Positions 1 to 8,474 of a stretch of DNA of 64,000 bases are shown piece after piece (the first letter of the stretch is position 1; every line of letters begins with the position of its first letter). Below the pieces are notes generated by a model. That model had not been told where the DNA came from. It ran no database searches and saw only the letters and a list, made by a program, of their open reading frames with translations. A program made the translations under genes and the position numbers. Origin of the DNA: Mycolicibacterium vinylchloridicum (GTDB lineage Bacteria; Actinomycetota; Actinomycetes; Mycobacteriales; Mycobacteriaceae); the NCBI RefSeq assembly GCF_013404075.1, contig NZ_JACBJQ010000004.1, positions 124,001-188,000 on the forward strand, written 5' to 3'.

Positions 1-648
1 GGTGGTCGGCGAGCCCTTGATGCCGAGCTTGCGCTCCTTGGGCCCGATCGTGAAGCCCTCGTCGTCGATGTGCACCATGAACGCCGAAATGCCGTTGGCG
101 CCCTTGTCCGGATCGGTCACCGCCATCACCGTGTACCAGGATGACTTGCCGCCGTTGGTGATCCACGCCTTGGCGCCGTTGAGGATCCAGTCGTCACCGT
201 CGGCCTTGGCACGGGTGCGCATCGATGCCGCGTCGCTGCCGGCCTCCCGCTCCGAGAGCGCATAGGACGCCATCGCCTCACCCGAGGCGATCGACGGCAG
301 CACCTTGTGCTTCAGTTCGTCGGAGCCGCGCAGGATCAGACCCATCGTGCCCAGCTTGTTCACGGCGGGGATCAGCGAGGCCGACGCGTCGACCCGGGCG
401 ACCTCCTCGATGACGATGCACGCCGCCACCGAATCCGCACCCTGGCCGCCGTACTCCTCAGGGACGTGAACCGCATTGAATCCCGAGGCGTTCAGCGCAT
501 CCAGCGCCTCCTGCGGAAAGCGTGAGTTCTCGTCGCAGTCGGCCGCGTGCGGCGCGATCTCTTTCTCGGCCAGCGCCCGAATCGCCGCCCGCAACTCGTC
601 GTGCTCCTCGGGCAACTTGAATACGTCGAAATCCGGATTTCCCGCCAT
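1..648 (-). CDS. fadE25: Acyl-CoA dehydrogenase FadE25 (N-terminal part, cut by window edge)
   Basis: Flavin-dependent dehydrogenase that introduces the alpha-beta double bond into acyl-CoA during beta-oxidation in the cytoplasm. Only the first 216 codons are present; the 3' end lies to the left of the window. The ATG at 646-648 follows an AAGGAGG ribosome site at 654-660. The visible part contains the acyl-CoA dehydrogenase N-terminal helical domain (FNAVHVPEEYGGQG about residues 57-70) and the start of the middle beta domain with the family signature ASYALSEREAGSD and the AWITNGG flavin/substrate loop. Sequence and position next to purE match M. tuberculosis Rv3274c, which is the basis for the symbol. 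It lies 42 bp downstream of purE on the same strand and may be co-transcribed with purK-purE. Confidence 0.95.
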   Translation of the reverse strand, partial: MAGNPDFDVFKLPEEHDELRAAIRALAEKEIAPHAADCDENSRFPQEALDALNASGFNAVHVPEEYGGQGADSVAACIVIEEVARVDASASLIPAVNKLGTMGLILRGSDELKHKVLPSIASGEAMASYALSEREAGSDAASMRTRAKADGDDWILNGAKAWITNGGKSSWYTVMAVTDPDKGANGISAFMVHIDDEGFTIGPKERKLGIKGSPTT

Positions 649-690
649 CACAGCCTCCTTGCTACTCGTCGGTAACTTTAACTCGGGACC

Positions 691-1200
691 TCACTCGCCG
701 AGTAATCGCTCCCGCAGCGCCCGATCCTTCTCCAGGACCTGGGCTTCCAGGTCGTCCTGAAAAGCCGCCATGCGTTTGCGCAGCGCCTCGTCCGACGCGG
801 CCAGGATGCGCACGGCCAACAGGCCGGCATTGCGGGCGCCACCGATCGAGACCGTGGCCACCGGCACGCCGGCCGGCATCTGCACGATCGACAGCAGCGA
901 GTCGATCCCGTCGAGCTTGGCCAGCGGCACCGGAACCCCGATCACCGGCAACGGCGTGGCCGAGGCCACCATCCCCGGCAGATGGGCCGCGCCGCCGGCG
1001 CCGGCGATGATCACCCTGATGTCGCGGGCGGCCGCACCGCGGGCGTAGTCGAGCATCCGGCCCGGCGTGCGATGCGCCGACACGACGCCCACCTCGAAGG
1101 GCACCTCGAACTCGGCCAGCGCCTCGGCTGCGGCCTCCATGACCGGCCAGTCGCTGTCCGAACCCATGATCAAGCCGACCAGCGGCCCACTGTCAGGCAT
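691..1200 (-). CDS. purE: N5-carboxyaminoimidazole ribonucleotide mutase PurE
   Basis: Converts N5-CAIR to CAIR in de novo purine synthesis, the step after PurK. The 169-residue length fits class I PurE. The N-terminus has the glycine-rich [13 protein letters not shown] phosphate/CAIR-binding loop, followed by SAHRTPGRM with the catalytic His region and the [12 protein letters not shown] signature. The ATG at 1198-1200 was preferred over an upstream start at 1266, because that extension lies inside purK and has no family homology. The start overlaps the purK stop by 8 bp, so the two are translationally coupled. Confidence 0.95.
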   Translation of the reverse strand: MPDSGPLVGLIMGSDSDWPVMEAAAEALAEFEVPFEVGVVSAHRTPGRMLDYARGAAARDIRVIIAGAGGAAHLPGMVASATPLPVIGVPVPLAKLDGIDSLLSIVQMPAGVPVATVSIGGARNAGLLAVRILAASDEALRKRMAAFQDDLEAQVLEKDRALRERLLGE

Positions 1201-2401
1201 GCCCGTCCCATCCGTCCGTCCACTCTGCGTGCGACAACCAGTGTGCCGCTCGTTCGGCCCGTTCACGCACCTGATTCACGTCACAACCGGCCGACCCGAC
1301 GATGTTGACGTGGCCGACCTTGCGACCGGGACGTTCCGCCTTGCCGTACAGGTGCACCTTGGCCTCGGGAATCCGGCCGAAGAGGTGGTGCAGCCGCTCG
1401 TCGACACTCATCTCGGGTGCCTGCGGTGCTCCCAATACGTTGGCCATCACCGTCACCGGCGCGATCGGCCTGGTGTCGCCGAGCGGATAGTCCAGGACGG
1501 CTCGAAGATGCTGTTCGAACTGGCTGGTCACCGCGCCGTCCATGGTCCAGTGCCCGGAGTTGTGTGGCCGCATCGCCAGCTCGTTGACCAGCAGCGTGCC
1601 CTCTCCCGTCTCGAACAGCTCGACCGCCAGCACCCCGACGACACCGAGCTCGGCAGCCAGCCGCAGCCCCAGTTGCTCGGCGTCGGCGGCCAACTCCGCG
1701 GACAACCCGGGCGCCGGCGCGACGACGGTGACGCAGATGCCGTCGCGTTGCACCGTCTCCACGATCGGCCATGCGGCGCCCTGACCGAACGGTGAGCGCG
1801 CGACCAGTGCAGACAGCTCTCGGCGCATCGACACCCGTTCCTCGAGCAGCACCGGCACATCGTCTGCCAGATAGCCGGCGACCACCTCGCGGGCGTGCGC
1901 CAGATCGTCGGCCAGCACCACGCCGCGACCGTCGTACCCGCCGCGGACGGTCTTGATCACCACTGATCCGCCGACCTCAGCGGCGAAGGCGTCGACATCA
2001 TCGACGCTGGTCACAGCCGTGAAACGCGGGATCGGCGCGCCGAGGGTCTGCAGCTTGCGCCGCATCACCAGCTTGTCCTGGGCGTGCACCAGTGCTTCTG
2101 GCGGCGGCGCGACCGTGACACCCTCGGCGACCAGGGTGTCGAGCAGCTCGGTCGGCACGTGCTCGTGGTCGAACGTCAGCGCGGCAGCGCCCACCGCAGC
2201 CTTGCGCAACGCCTCGAGGTCGGTGTGAGCACCGATGACGACGTCGGGGGTCACCTGGGCGGCCGGGTCGTCGGGGCTGACGGCCAGTACCCGAAGGCTC
2301 TGGCCGAGCGCGATCGCGGCCTGGTGGGTCATCCGGGCCAGCTGGCCGCCGCCGACCATGGCGACGATAGGGGGTGTGGGGCGCTTCGACACGGCCATCA
2401 T
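1193..2401 (-). CDS. purK: N5-carboxyaminoimidazole ribonucleotide synthase PurK
   Basis: ATP-grasp ligase that makes N5-CAIR from AIR, bicarbonate and ATP and feeds PurE. The 402-residue protein starts ATG-ATG (2401/2398) and quickly enters the Rossmann-like [13 protein letters not shown] motif. ATP-grasp features follow: [14 protein letters not shown] (ATP lid), ELSALVARS, and the metal-binding [14 protein letters not shown] region near residue 300. The open frame extends 140 codons further upstream, but that stretch is antisense to gtrA and has no purK character. The gene is divergent from gtrA and overlaps purE at its 3' end. Confidence 0.95.
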   Translation of the reverse strand: MMAVSKRPTPPIVAMVGGGQLARMTHQAAIALGQSLRVLAVSPDDPAAQVTPDVVIGAHTDLEALRKAAVGAAALTFDHEHVPTELLDTLVAEGVTVAPPPEALVHAQDKLVMRRKLQTLGAPIPRFTAVTSVDDVDAFAAEVGGSVVIKTVRGGYDGRGVVLADDLAHAREVVAGYLADDVPVLLEERVSMRRELSALVARSPFGQGAAWPIVETVQRDGICVTVVAPAPGLSAELAADAEQLGLRLAAELGVVGVLAVELFETGEGTLLVNELAMRPHNSGHWTMDGAVTSQFEQHLRAVLDYPLGDTRPIAPVTVMANVLGAPQAPEMSVDERLHHLFGRIPEAKVHLYGKAERPGRKVGHVNIVGSAGCDVNQVRERAERAAHWLSHAEWTDGWDGHA

Positions 2402-2444
2402 GGTGTCAGACCTGCGCGAGTACGCACACGTGCGGTGACTTCCG

Positions 2445-2450
2445 TAGACT
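2445..2450 (+). promoter_or_regulatory. Candidate -10 element for gtrA (leaderless transcript)
   Basis: TAGACT lies 8 bases before the GTG at 2459. A start of transcription at or next to the start codon would give a leaderless mRNA, which is common in mycobacteria and would explain the absent ribosome site. No convincing -35 box was seen. Inference only. Confidence 0.35.
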
Positions 2451-2458
2451 TGCTCCTT

Positions 2459-3109
2459 GTGTCTTTCGCAGATGCCACGATCGCTCGGCTGCCCCGACCG
2501 ATCCGGCCCTTCGCCGAGCGGCATCACGAGCTCATCAAGTTCGCGATCGTCGGTGCAACGACGTTCATCATCGACTCGGCGATCTTCTACACGCTGAAGC
2601 TGACGATCCTCGAGCCCAAGCCGGTCACCGCCAAGGTGATCGCGGGCATCGTCGCGGTGATCGCCTCCTACGTGCTGAACCGCGAATGGAGCTTCCGCAA
2701 CCGCGGCGGTCGGGAGCGACACCACGAAGCACTGCTGTTCTTCGCGGTCAGCGGTGTCGGCGTGCTGTTGAGCATGGCCCCGCTGTGGTTCTCCAGTTAT
2801 GTGCTGGAGCTGCGGGTGCCGCACGTCTCACTGACGATCGAGAACATCGCCGACTTCATCTCTGCCTACGTCCTGGGCAACCTGCTGCAGATGGCGTTCC
2901 GGTTCTGGGCATTCCGCCGCTGGGTATTCCCCGACGAGTTCGGCCCGAGCCATGACAAGGGACTCGAATCCACGCTCACCGGCGGCGGTTTCGTCGAGGC
3001 TCTGGAGGACGAGTACGAGGCCGGCGGCACCGTCACACCGCTGCGGCGCCGGCGGACACCGCGTCAGCTGGGCGACTCTTCGGAGCCCAGGGTGTCGAAA
3101 ACTTCGTGA
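2459..3109 (+). CDS. GtrA-family membrane protein (Rv3277-like)
   Basis: A 216-residue protein of the GtrA family (PF04138). Members are small four-helix membrane proteins thought to flip polyprenyl-linked sugars or support glycosyl transfer to cell-wall polymers. Hydrophobic segments are visible at FAIVGATTFIIDSAIFY, AKVIAGIVAVIASYVLN, LLFFAVSGVGVLLSMAPLWF and ISAYVLGNLLQMAFRF, followed by the family-typical FRFWAFRRWVF. The C-terminal 45 residues are soluble and basic. A GTG at 2459 is proposed; a GTG at 2435 is an in-frame alternative. There is no clear ribosome site, but a TAGACT hexamer sits at the distance expected for a leaderless mRNA starting at 2459. The 3' end overlaps the convergent PH-domain gene by 46 bp. 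Confidence 0.85.
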   Translation: MSFADATIARLPRPIRPFAERHHELIKFAIVGATTFIIDSAIFYTLKLTILEPKPVTAKVIAGIVAVIASYVLNREWSFRNRGGRERHHEALLFFAVSGVGVLLSMAPLWFSSYVLELRVPHVSLTIENIADFISAYVLGNLLQMAFRFWAFRRWVFPDEFGPSHDKGLESTLTGGGFVEALEDEYEAGGTVTPLRRRRTPRQLGDSSEPRVSKTS

Positions 3110-3582
3110 TACAGCAGTGAATGCACCCGCTCCACGCGGGGTATGTCGTGGAATTCCAAGGGATCCTGACTCGCCGATTCGATGATCAGGGTGCCGGTGC
3201 GCAACATGCGGTCGAGCAGACCGTGCCGGAACTCCACACTGTTGATGCGCGCCAACGGGATATCGATGCCCGAACGGGTCAGCAGCCCGTGGCGGAACAT
3301 CACCCGCCGGTCGGTGATCACGAAATGCGTTGTGAGCCAGTTCAAGAACTTCCACAATGTGAGCCAGCCGACCAGGATCAGCCAGAGCGCCGCGATGACG
3401 CCGAAAAGCACCTTCTTGGCGGTGGGGTCCCAGTTCGTGTTGTTGACGAGGGCGGCGACGAAAGCCGCAGCGACGGTGGCGATGAGTAGTACGAGGATCG
3501 GGCCCACCAAGCGCTTCCAGTGCGGGTGGCGGTGCAGCACGACCTGCTCACCCCCGGCGAGCACGTTCTCGGGATAGCCCAC
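3064..3582 (-). CDS. Bacterial PH-domain (DUF304) membrane protein, Rv3278c-like
   Basis: A 172-residue protein with two N-terminal transmembrane segments (GPILVLLIATVAAAFVAALV, about residues 27-46, and KVLFGVIAALWLILVGWL, about residues 58-75) followed by a bPH2/DUF304 domain. The domain signature FVITDRRVMFRHGLLTRSG and the IPLARINSVEFRHGLLDRMLRTGTLII strand run are clear. The function is unknown; the family probably anchors or organises membrane-associated processes. The ATG at 3580-3582 starts MGYPENVLAGGEQVVLHRHPHW, the usual beginning of this mycobacterial family. It is convergent with gtrA, with overlapping 3' ends. In M. tuberculosis birA follows next, but here the glycan island begins. 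Confidence 0.85.
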   Translation of the reverse strand: MGYPENVLAGGEQVVLHRHPHWKRLVGPILVLLIATVAAAFVAALVNNTNWDPTAKKVLFGVIAALWLILVGWLTLWKFLNWLTTHFVITDRRVMFRHGLLTRSGIDIPLARINSVEFRHGLLDRMLRTGTLIIESASQDPLEFHDIPRVERVHSLLYHEVFDTLGSEESPS

Positions 3583-3608
3583 GGGCGAACTTTACCTAGT
3601 CGCCCGGT

Positions 3609-4340
3609 TCACTGGGTGGCTTGAAGATATTCGACGCACTCGGTTTCGGCGCGCCCCGTCTGGACCATGCACACCCCGACCGCCGGATCAGTGCCCTGCC
3701 CGACCTCGGGCATCGGGATCACACCTGGCGTCAGTGACCACAGATAGCGGTCGGTGTCGGCAAGGCGCTCACAGTAAGTGGCAGAACCGTCCGCGGCGAC
3801 GCCGGTGCCGCCGGGCGGACACGGGGCCGCGACGACGGCGGGCGGCGGAGGACCGGGCGCCTCCGTCGGTGTCGGCTGGGCGCTCGTCGGCGCGCTCGAT
3901 GGGGTGGAAGCGTCGCGGGACAGCTGCACAGCGATGTCGGCGCCGGCGGTCGCGAGTAGTCCCACGGTGACCAATCCCGCGGCCAGTGCGACCCAGGACT
4001 CGGCGCGCGACGCCGACGTCATGGATTCCCGGTCGACGCCGAGGGTGCCGCCGTCGGCCACCTGCTGGGTCCACGCGGCGCCGTCCCAGTAGCGGCATTG
4101 GTGGCGGCCGGTGGGATCGACCGACCAGCGTGCGGTCGAGCCCACCGGCTCCACGCCGGGCGGCGCCACCAGCGGCGCACCGCATTCGCCGCAGAAGCGC
4201 CGGTCCTCAGGGTTGGCGTGGCCCGCCAGGCAGATCACGGCACCCGACTCGAGCAGGTCACCGCACTGACCGCAGAAGTACTGCCCGTCGGAGTTGGCGT
4301 GCCCGTTGGAACAGGTCGCCACCGGCCTCCCAGACCTCAT
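3609..4340 (-). CDS. Zinc-ribbon / DUF2510 membrane protein
   Basis: A 243-residue protein of unknown function. It begins with two zinc-ribbon-like CxxC pairs (YFCGQCGD near residue 16 and RFCGECGA near residue 42). Next comes a DUF2510-type WW-like module (CRYWDGAAWTQQVADGG). A single transmembrane segment follows (SWVALAAGLVTVGLLATAGA), then a Pro/Thr/Ser-rich linker and a small extracytoplasmic C-terminal domain with three or four cysteines. Such architecture is common in actinobacterial envelope proteins. The start at 4340 overlaps the stop of the preceding small membrane gene (ATGA), so it is translationally coupled and belongs to the operon that starts at 6717. Confidence 0.7.
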   Translation of the reverse strand: MRSGRPVATCSNGHANSDGQYFCGQCGDLLESGAVICLAGHANPEDRRFCGECGAPLVAPPGVEPVGSTARWSVDPTGRHQCRYWDGAAWTQQVADGGTLGVDRESMTSASRAESWVALAAGLVTVGLLATAGADIAVQLSRDASTPSSAPTSAQPTPTEAPGPPPPAVVAAPCPPGGTGVAADGSATYCERLADTDRYLWSLTPGVIPMPEVGQGTDPAVGVCMVQTGRAETECVEYLQATQ

Positions 4341-4531
4341 GAGACGAACGTCACCATGTAGACGGTCGCGACGACGATCGCACCGACGGCCGCACACACG
4401 GCCTGCAGCATGAGAACCGCGGTGGTGCGATCCGGGCGGCGCACGCCGAGCGGCGACACGGCTCGTTCCCGCCGCAGACTCGCCATCAGAAACAGCACAC
4501 CGGACAACACGAACAATGCGATGGCGATCAT
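4337..4531 (-). CDS. Small two-helix membrane protein
   Basis: A 64-residue hydrophobic protein of unknown function with two predicted membrane helices (IAIALFVLSGVLFLMASL and LMLQAVCAAVGAIVVATVYMV) joined by a basic loop. A GGGAGG ribosome site precedes a TTG-ATG pair; the ATG at 4531 is used here. Its start overlaps the stop of the large upstream membrane protein by one base (TGATG), and its end overlaps the zinc-ribbon gene by four bases. This tight coupling is the main evidence that it is a real gene. Confidence 0.65.
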   Translation of the reverse strand: MIAIALFVLSGVLFLMASLRRERAVSPLGVRRPDRTTAVLMLQAVCAAVGAIVVATVYMVTFVS

Positions 4532-6717
4532 CAATTGCCTCCCAACCTGATGTTCGGCGCGCTCGGCCGCTTCAAGACGAGCACTCCCCCGGAGTCGTAC
4601 ACCGTCTGGTAACCCTTCTCGGTCCGCAGAAGCTCGAGGGCCCCCTGGGTTATCGCCGGGGTGGCGCCCAAGCTCAGACGAACGAAGTTCTCGTCTTGTT
4701 CGGTATTCGAGAAGTACTCGACGTCAGGCTGCGCAGTGCAGGTGGCCAACTCTTCCGCCGATTCGAAACAGCTGTCCGCCAAGTCGAAGTCGCGCGGCAC
4801 GCCGTAGAGCGCCCCCTGGCCCCAATACCCAAGTCCGGCATCGTGAATCTTCGCGACCAGCTCACTGGCGATGGCCAATTCGTGCGGCTTCGTCCGTTCG
4901 AACGAGATGTTCAGGCCCCGATTTGCCGTCACCAACAAGCCAGTGACGAGCAGCACGCAACCGGCCGCGACGGCCATCAGACGCCGCGGCAGGGCGCTGC
5001 CGGTGCGCGGACGAAGCAGCGGCAGGATGCACATCGCGGCGAGCGGCGAGAGCACCGGCGACGCGTACAGGAATGCCCGGATCGCCACCTCGCCGCCGTA
5101 GCTCTGTAGCATCACCAGGACGAACGGCGACAACGCCAGCGCCGCGATCAACCATGGCCTGCTCCTCGGCAATCGGCGCAGCCGCAGCCATCCGATGCCT
5201 GCGAGCGCCATCAGGAGCAGCGCGGAGCCGATTCGGAGCAGCTGCAGATCACGGTAGGTGGGATCACCCGTGATCTTCTGCGACACAGAAGAATTCAGGT
5301 TCTGGTCCACACCGCCGATATCGGCGATGACCTGGCCGAGGTGCCCCTGCCAGTAGGCCGCGGCCCCATAGCGGAACCACCCGATGAAGATCACGAACGC
5401 GGCCAGCCACAACAGCTTGTAGCGCGTCAGGCCGGCGGCCGAAATGATCAGCAGCACACCGATGGCGGCCAGCGGCGTCAACTGGTGGGCGACCACCATC
5501 GCGGCGAGGATGACGACGAGCGTCATCTCCATCGCCAGCGTCCACGACCCGTCCCGTCCGGTCACCCGCCCCGGTATTCTCCGCCACGCGGTCGCGGTCC
5601 GTTTCAGCCTGCTACCGGCGAGTGCCGGCACATTGGAAGCCCTTAACTGCCATAGCAATACGGCCAGAAGCGTGGCGTAGAAGAGCATCGCGACTGCTTG
5701 TGGCGCGAAGTAGTCCTGCTGATACCAGTTGAACAGCGTGAGCATCGTGACACCGAGCCAGCCGACGCGTCTGCTGCCGGTGATGGCCAGGCCGATGGCG
5801 TAGACCGGGAACATCAGGCAGATGCCGAATACCAGCGAGGCACTGACCAGAAGGATCGCGCTGTCGTGCAGTCCGGTGGTGGTGATCAGGTTGGCTGCGG
5901 CGGAGAAGAATCCGGCCCAGCTGATCCGGGCGTCCACCGGTGGCGGCAGTGCTCCGCCGTCGATCAGCCAGTTGGTGATCATCCGGTGCACGTATGCGGT
6001 CACGAACGGCGCGGTGCCCATCGACCATGCGACCGGCATGGTGATGTAGGCGATCAGGACGACGTTGGACGTCGCGACCACCGCACGATCGAGAACGGCG
6101 CGGCGGTATTCGATCACGAGCACGGCGCACAGCAGCGCCAGTCCGGCGTAGTAGTCCACTCCCAGCACGCCGAACAGTCCCAGACTGCCCGCCGCCTCGA
6201 CATCGAGCCGGCGTACCGCGCTGAAGAACAACGCCGCAACCGCCACCAGCAGGGTCACGCTGACCCACCGGACACCGGTCGGCGCCACGCCGCGGCGCAC
6301 CCAGCGCAGCACACCAGCGACGGTCACGGTCTGCCGCTCCCGGTACCACTGCCGGCCCAACGCCGCGGTGGCCACCACACCGATGGCCGAAACCGCGTAT
6401 TGAGTGGCATACGGCTGGTGCAGCCCGCCCGCGTAATTCAATTGGGCGGCAAGGATATTGACGGCCAACGACAACGAAACCCCGATGGCGGCGAACACCC
6501 CGTTGGTCGGCAGCCGAAGCAACGCCGCGATCGGGAACCCGGGCATCGCGAGCACAGCCACGACTCCCACAGCGGCCCGCAGCGCCGGCGGCAGGGCACC
6601 CGCGACACCGAATGCGGACAGCGTGGTGATGGCCAGCGATGCGGCGACGACGACGGCGGAGGCGACAACGGTCAGAGGTACCCAGATCGGCAGCGGCGTC
6701 CGACGGCGTTGCAGCAC
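4531..6717 (-). CDS. Large polytopic membrane protein, GT-C or Wzy-like
   Basis: A 728-residue protein with at least a dozen hydrophobic segments spread over residues 15-600 and a soluble C-terminal part of about 130 residues (ending VYDSGGVLVLKRPSAP). This layout resembles GT-C membrane glycosyltransferases and polysaccharide polymerases, in which the C-terminal domain sits outside the membrane. The LFNWYQQDYFAPQAVAM segment with acidic and aromatic residues in a periplasmic loop also fits such enzymes. No specific substrate can be read from sequence. The start is a GTG at 6717, 41 bp downstream of the GH16 gene on the same strand. Its place in the glycan island makes a role in polymer synthesis plausible but unproven. 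Confidence 0.6.
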   Translation of the reverse strand: MLQRRRTPLPIWVPLTVVASAVVVAASLAITTLSAFGVAGALPPALRAAVGVVAVLAMPGFPIAALLRLPTNGVFAAIGVSLSLAVNILAAQLNYAGGLHQPYATQYAVSAIGVVATAALGRQWYRERQTVTVAGVLRWVRRGVAPTGVRWVSVTLLVAVAALFFSAVRRLDVEAAGSLGLFGVLGVDYYAGLALLCAVLVIEYRRAVLDRAVVATSNVVLIAYITMPVAWSMGTAPFVTAYVHRMITNWLIDGGALPPPVDARISWAGFFSAAANLITTTGLHDSAILLVSASLVFGICLMFPVYAIGLAITGSRRVGWLGVTMLTLFNWYQQDYFAPQAVAMLFYATLLAVLLWQLRASNVPALAGSRLKRTATAWRRIPGRVTGRDGSWTLAMEMTLVVILAAMVVAHQLTPLAAIGVLLIISAAGLTRYKLLWLAAFVIFIGWFRYGAAAYWQGHLGQVIADIGGVDQNLNSSVSQKITGDPTYRDLQLLRIGSALLLMALAGIGWLRLRRLPRSRPWLIAALALSPFVLVMLQSYGGEVAIRAFLYASPVLSPLAAMCILPLLRPRTGSALPRRLMAVAAGCVLLVTGLLVTANRGLNISFERTKPHELAIASELVAKIHDAGLGYWGQGALYGVPRDFDLADSCFESAEELATCTAQPDVEYFSNTEQDENFVRLSLGATPAITQGALELLRTEKGYQTVYDSGGVLVLKRPSAPNIRLGGN

Positions 6718-6758
6718 CGACTCAGCCTACCGATTAGCTGGCATCGCTCGCGCGGGCA

Positions 6759-7967
6759 TCAGGTGCCCGCGTAGGACCAGATGGAAACCCAGTCGACCAG
6801 CACGTGGCCACTGTTGGTCCCATTGCCGTCGGTCTCGACCTGCAGTTGCCAGCGCATGGGCTTGCTGGGCACGTACTTGGTGCTGTCGAGCACCAAATTG
6901 TCGTCCAGGTAGAACTTGACGTGGCCGGGCAGCCATTCGACGGTGTAGACGTGCCAGTCGGTGAACGTCTTGCCGGTGTCGGCGCCGTCCTGGCCGCCGG
7001 TTGCGCGGGCATAGTGGGCGAACGCCTTCGACGTCGACGACAATGCGCCCTCCGGGAAGTCCACTTCTCCGTCATTGGGCCACAGTTCGGACTGCGGCCA
7101 CAACAGGAACGCGATGTGGTACTCGCTCAGCGTGGATGTGTCGGCCTTGAGCCGCACCGAGTAGCGCCCGTAGGTCTGATATTGGGTGCCGTTGGGCAGA
7201 ATCGGGGACGGATTCGCGCCCGCGGGTTGGCCGTTGACGTTGTGCAGGTAGTAATCCAGGGTGCCGCCCGAAACACTGAGAACCTGATCGGGGCGATACG
7301 GCCGATGTTGATAGGTGTCGGTGAAGGTCTGCGGGTAGGTGAGCCATTTCTGGCCGTCGGAGCCCACGTAGACCACCTTGTTCGGGTCGGCGGGGTTGGC
7401 CCAGCTGCCCAGCGGGGCGTCGCGGGTGAAGTTGTCGGCGAGGATGTGCTTCCACCCCGGTAGGTCGGCTACCGGCGCATCCGTCAGGTCATCGCTCGGG
7501 GGTGTGGTGCCGGTCGCGGCAACGATGCTGACGGTGTCGATGTAGAGCGCCCGCGCGCAGAAGAACCACTGCGGGTTGGCGAACTTGACTCCGACGGTGT
7601 GCGTTCCGGCCGGGATGTTCGCGGTCGCCGTGTAGTCGGTCCACCTGCTCGCCGTGATGGGGCTGCGGCCGATGATCACGCCGTCGACGAACACCGCAGC
7701 GACCGGCGCCCCGAAACACTGCAATCCCCGGGCACGCACGACGACGCTGACCGATTGCGGCAGTGCCAGAGTCGATGCCACCGTCACCGCGCCGGTCAGG
7801 CCGAGTGCCGTACCGCCCGTTGCGGTGGAATCGGCGATGATCTTGGCGCCCTTGGTCGTCGAGAGACTCATCGTTTCCGCCTCGATCGGCGTCACGCCGG
7901 CGGCCGCACCGGCAGGCGGCGCCAGCACGGCCGCGACCACGACGACCGCCGAGCACAAACGGAACAT
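6759..7967 (-). CDS. Secreted GH16 glycoside hydrolase with N-terminal carbohydrate-binding-like domain
   Basis: A 402-residue exported protein. Residues 1-24 form a Sec signal peptide ending AAAGV. Residues 27-150 look like a CBM35-like beta-sandwich (IEAETMSLS start, FVDGVIIGRS, AGTHTVGVKF). Residues 170-402 are a GH16 catalytic domain with the E-V-D-F-P-E active-site motif (ExDxxE) at about residue 300 and WHVYTVEWLPGHVKFYLDD after it. GH16 enzymes cleave beta-1,3/1,4-glucans, galactans and related polymers. It is encoded next to a polytopic membrane protein in a glycan island, so trimming or release of the polymer made there is the likely job. The specificity is not predictable from sequence. 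ATG at 7965-7967. Confidence 0.85.
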   Translation of the reverse strand: MFRLCSAVVVVAAVLAPPAGAAAGVTPIEAETMSLSTTKGAKIIADSTATGGTALGLTGAVTVASTLALPQSVSVVVRARGLQCFGAPVAAVFVDGVIIGRSPITASRWTDYTATANIPAGTHTVGVKFANPQWFFCARALYIDTVSIVAATGTTPPSDDLTDAPVADLPGWKHILADNFTRDAPLGSWANPADPNKVVYVGSDGQKWLTYPQTFTDTYQHRPYRPDQVLSVSGGTLDYYLHNVNGQPAGANPSPILPNGTQYQTYGRYSVRLKADTSTLSEYHIAFLLWPQSELWPNDGEVDFPEGALSSTSKAFAHYARATGGQDGADTGKTFTDWHVYTVEWLPGHVKFYLDDNLVLDSTKYVPSKPMRWQLQVETDGNGTNSGHVLVDWVSIWSYAGT

Positions 7968-8261
7968 CGTGGCCCCATCGCGTTGTAGGCGCCCTCGAGG
8001 TGAGTGAGCGGAATCACAATAGGCTCAGGTCAATCACTATTCCTAGCCAGCACATTTATCACTTTGGTAACAGTTGAAATCGGAAACAAATGGCCGGTCT
8101 CCAGCGATATCCGCGCGTGCGAATACTTCGCAGCAACAAGGCAATACACCCCTTGCCCAGGGTGCCTCCGTTACGCCGGGGTCAAAAATCGGCCCGAAAC
8201 GCCGTCACCACCGCGTTCAATGAGGGAAGTGCCGCCACCTGCGGCGTATGGTTCGGGACTG
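7968..8261. other. Intergenic region between a GH16 gene and a small Cys-rich gene
   Basis: No coding sequence is supported here. The stretch 8010-8110 is visibly AT-richer than its surroundings and probably holds the promoter of the minus-strand GH16 gene. An AATCAC direct repeat (about 8012 and 8032) is present, but no clear sigma-factor consensus was found. Confidence 0.4.
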
Positions 8262-8432
8262 ATGCGAAATCGGCTGTGTAAGTGTGGACACGACCGTCCC
8301 GCGCACGAGCATCACCGACGCGGAACGGACTGCGCGTTGTGCGATTGCAACCGCTTCAGGGGGCCGGGCCTGGCCAGCATGCTCGTGGACTGGGTCACCT
8401 CACGTCAGCGGCGTGGTGGGCCGGACGGCTAG
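8262..8432 (+). CDS. Small Cys/His-rich protein (possible zinc-binding peptide)
   Basis: A 56-residue basic protein with the pattern CKCGHDRPAHEH followed by DCALCDCNRF, i.e. paired CxC/CxxCxC groups and several histidines, which suggests a metal-binding mini-domain. Small proteins with this CxCGH...AHxH...CxxCxC pattern occur in mycobacteria, but no function is known to me. The ATG at 8262 begins immediately before the conserved part. The open frame continues upstream without homology. It lies 42 bp upstream of the second GH16 gene on the same strand. Confidence 0.6.
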   Translation: MRNRLCKCGHDRPAHEHHRRGTDCALCDCNRFRGPGLASMLVDWVTSRQRRGGPDG

Positions 8433-8474
8433 GTAGACTGGCGGCTACCGGGTCGGCCGAATCATAGGGAGCTC

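Noticed and set aside
2402..2824. N-terminal extension of purK of about 140 codons
   Set aside because: It lies opposite gtrA, shows no PurK homology, and the ATP-grasp protein is complete from 2401.
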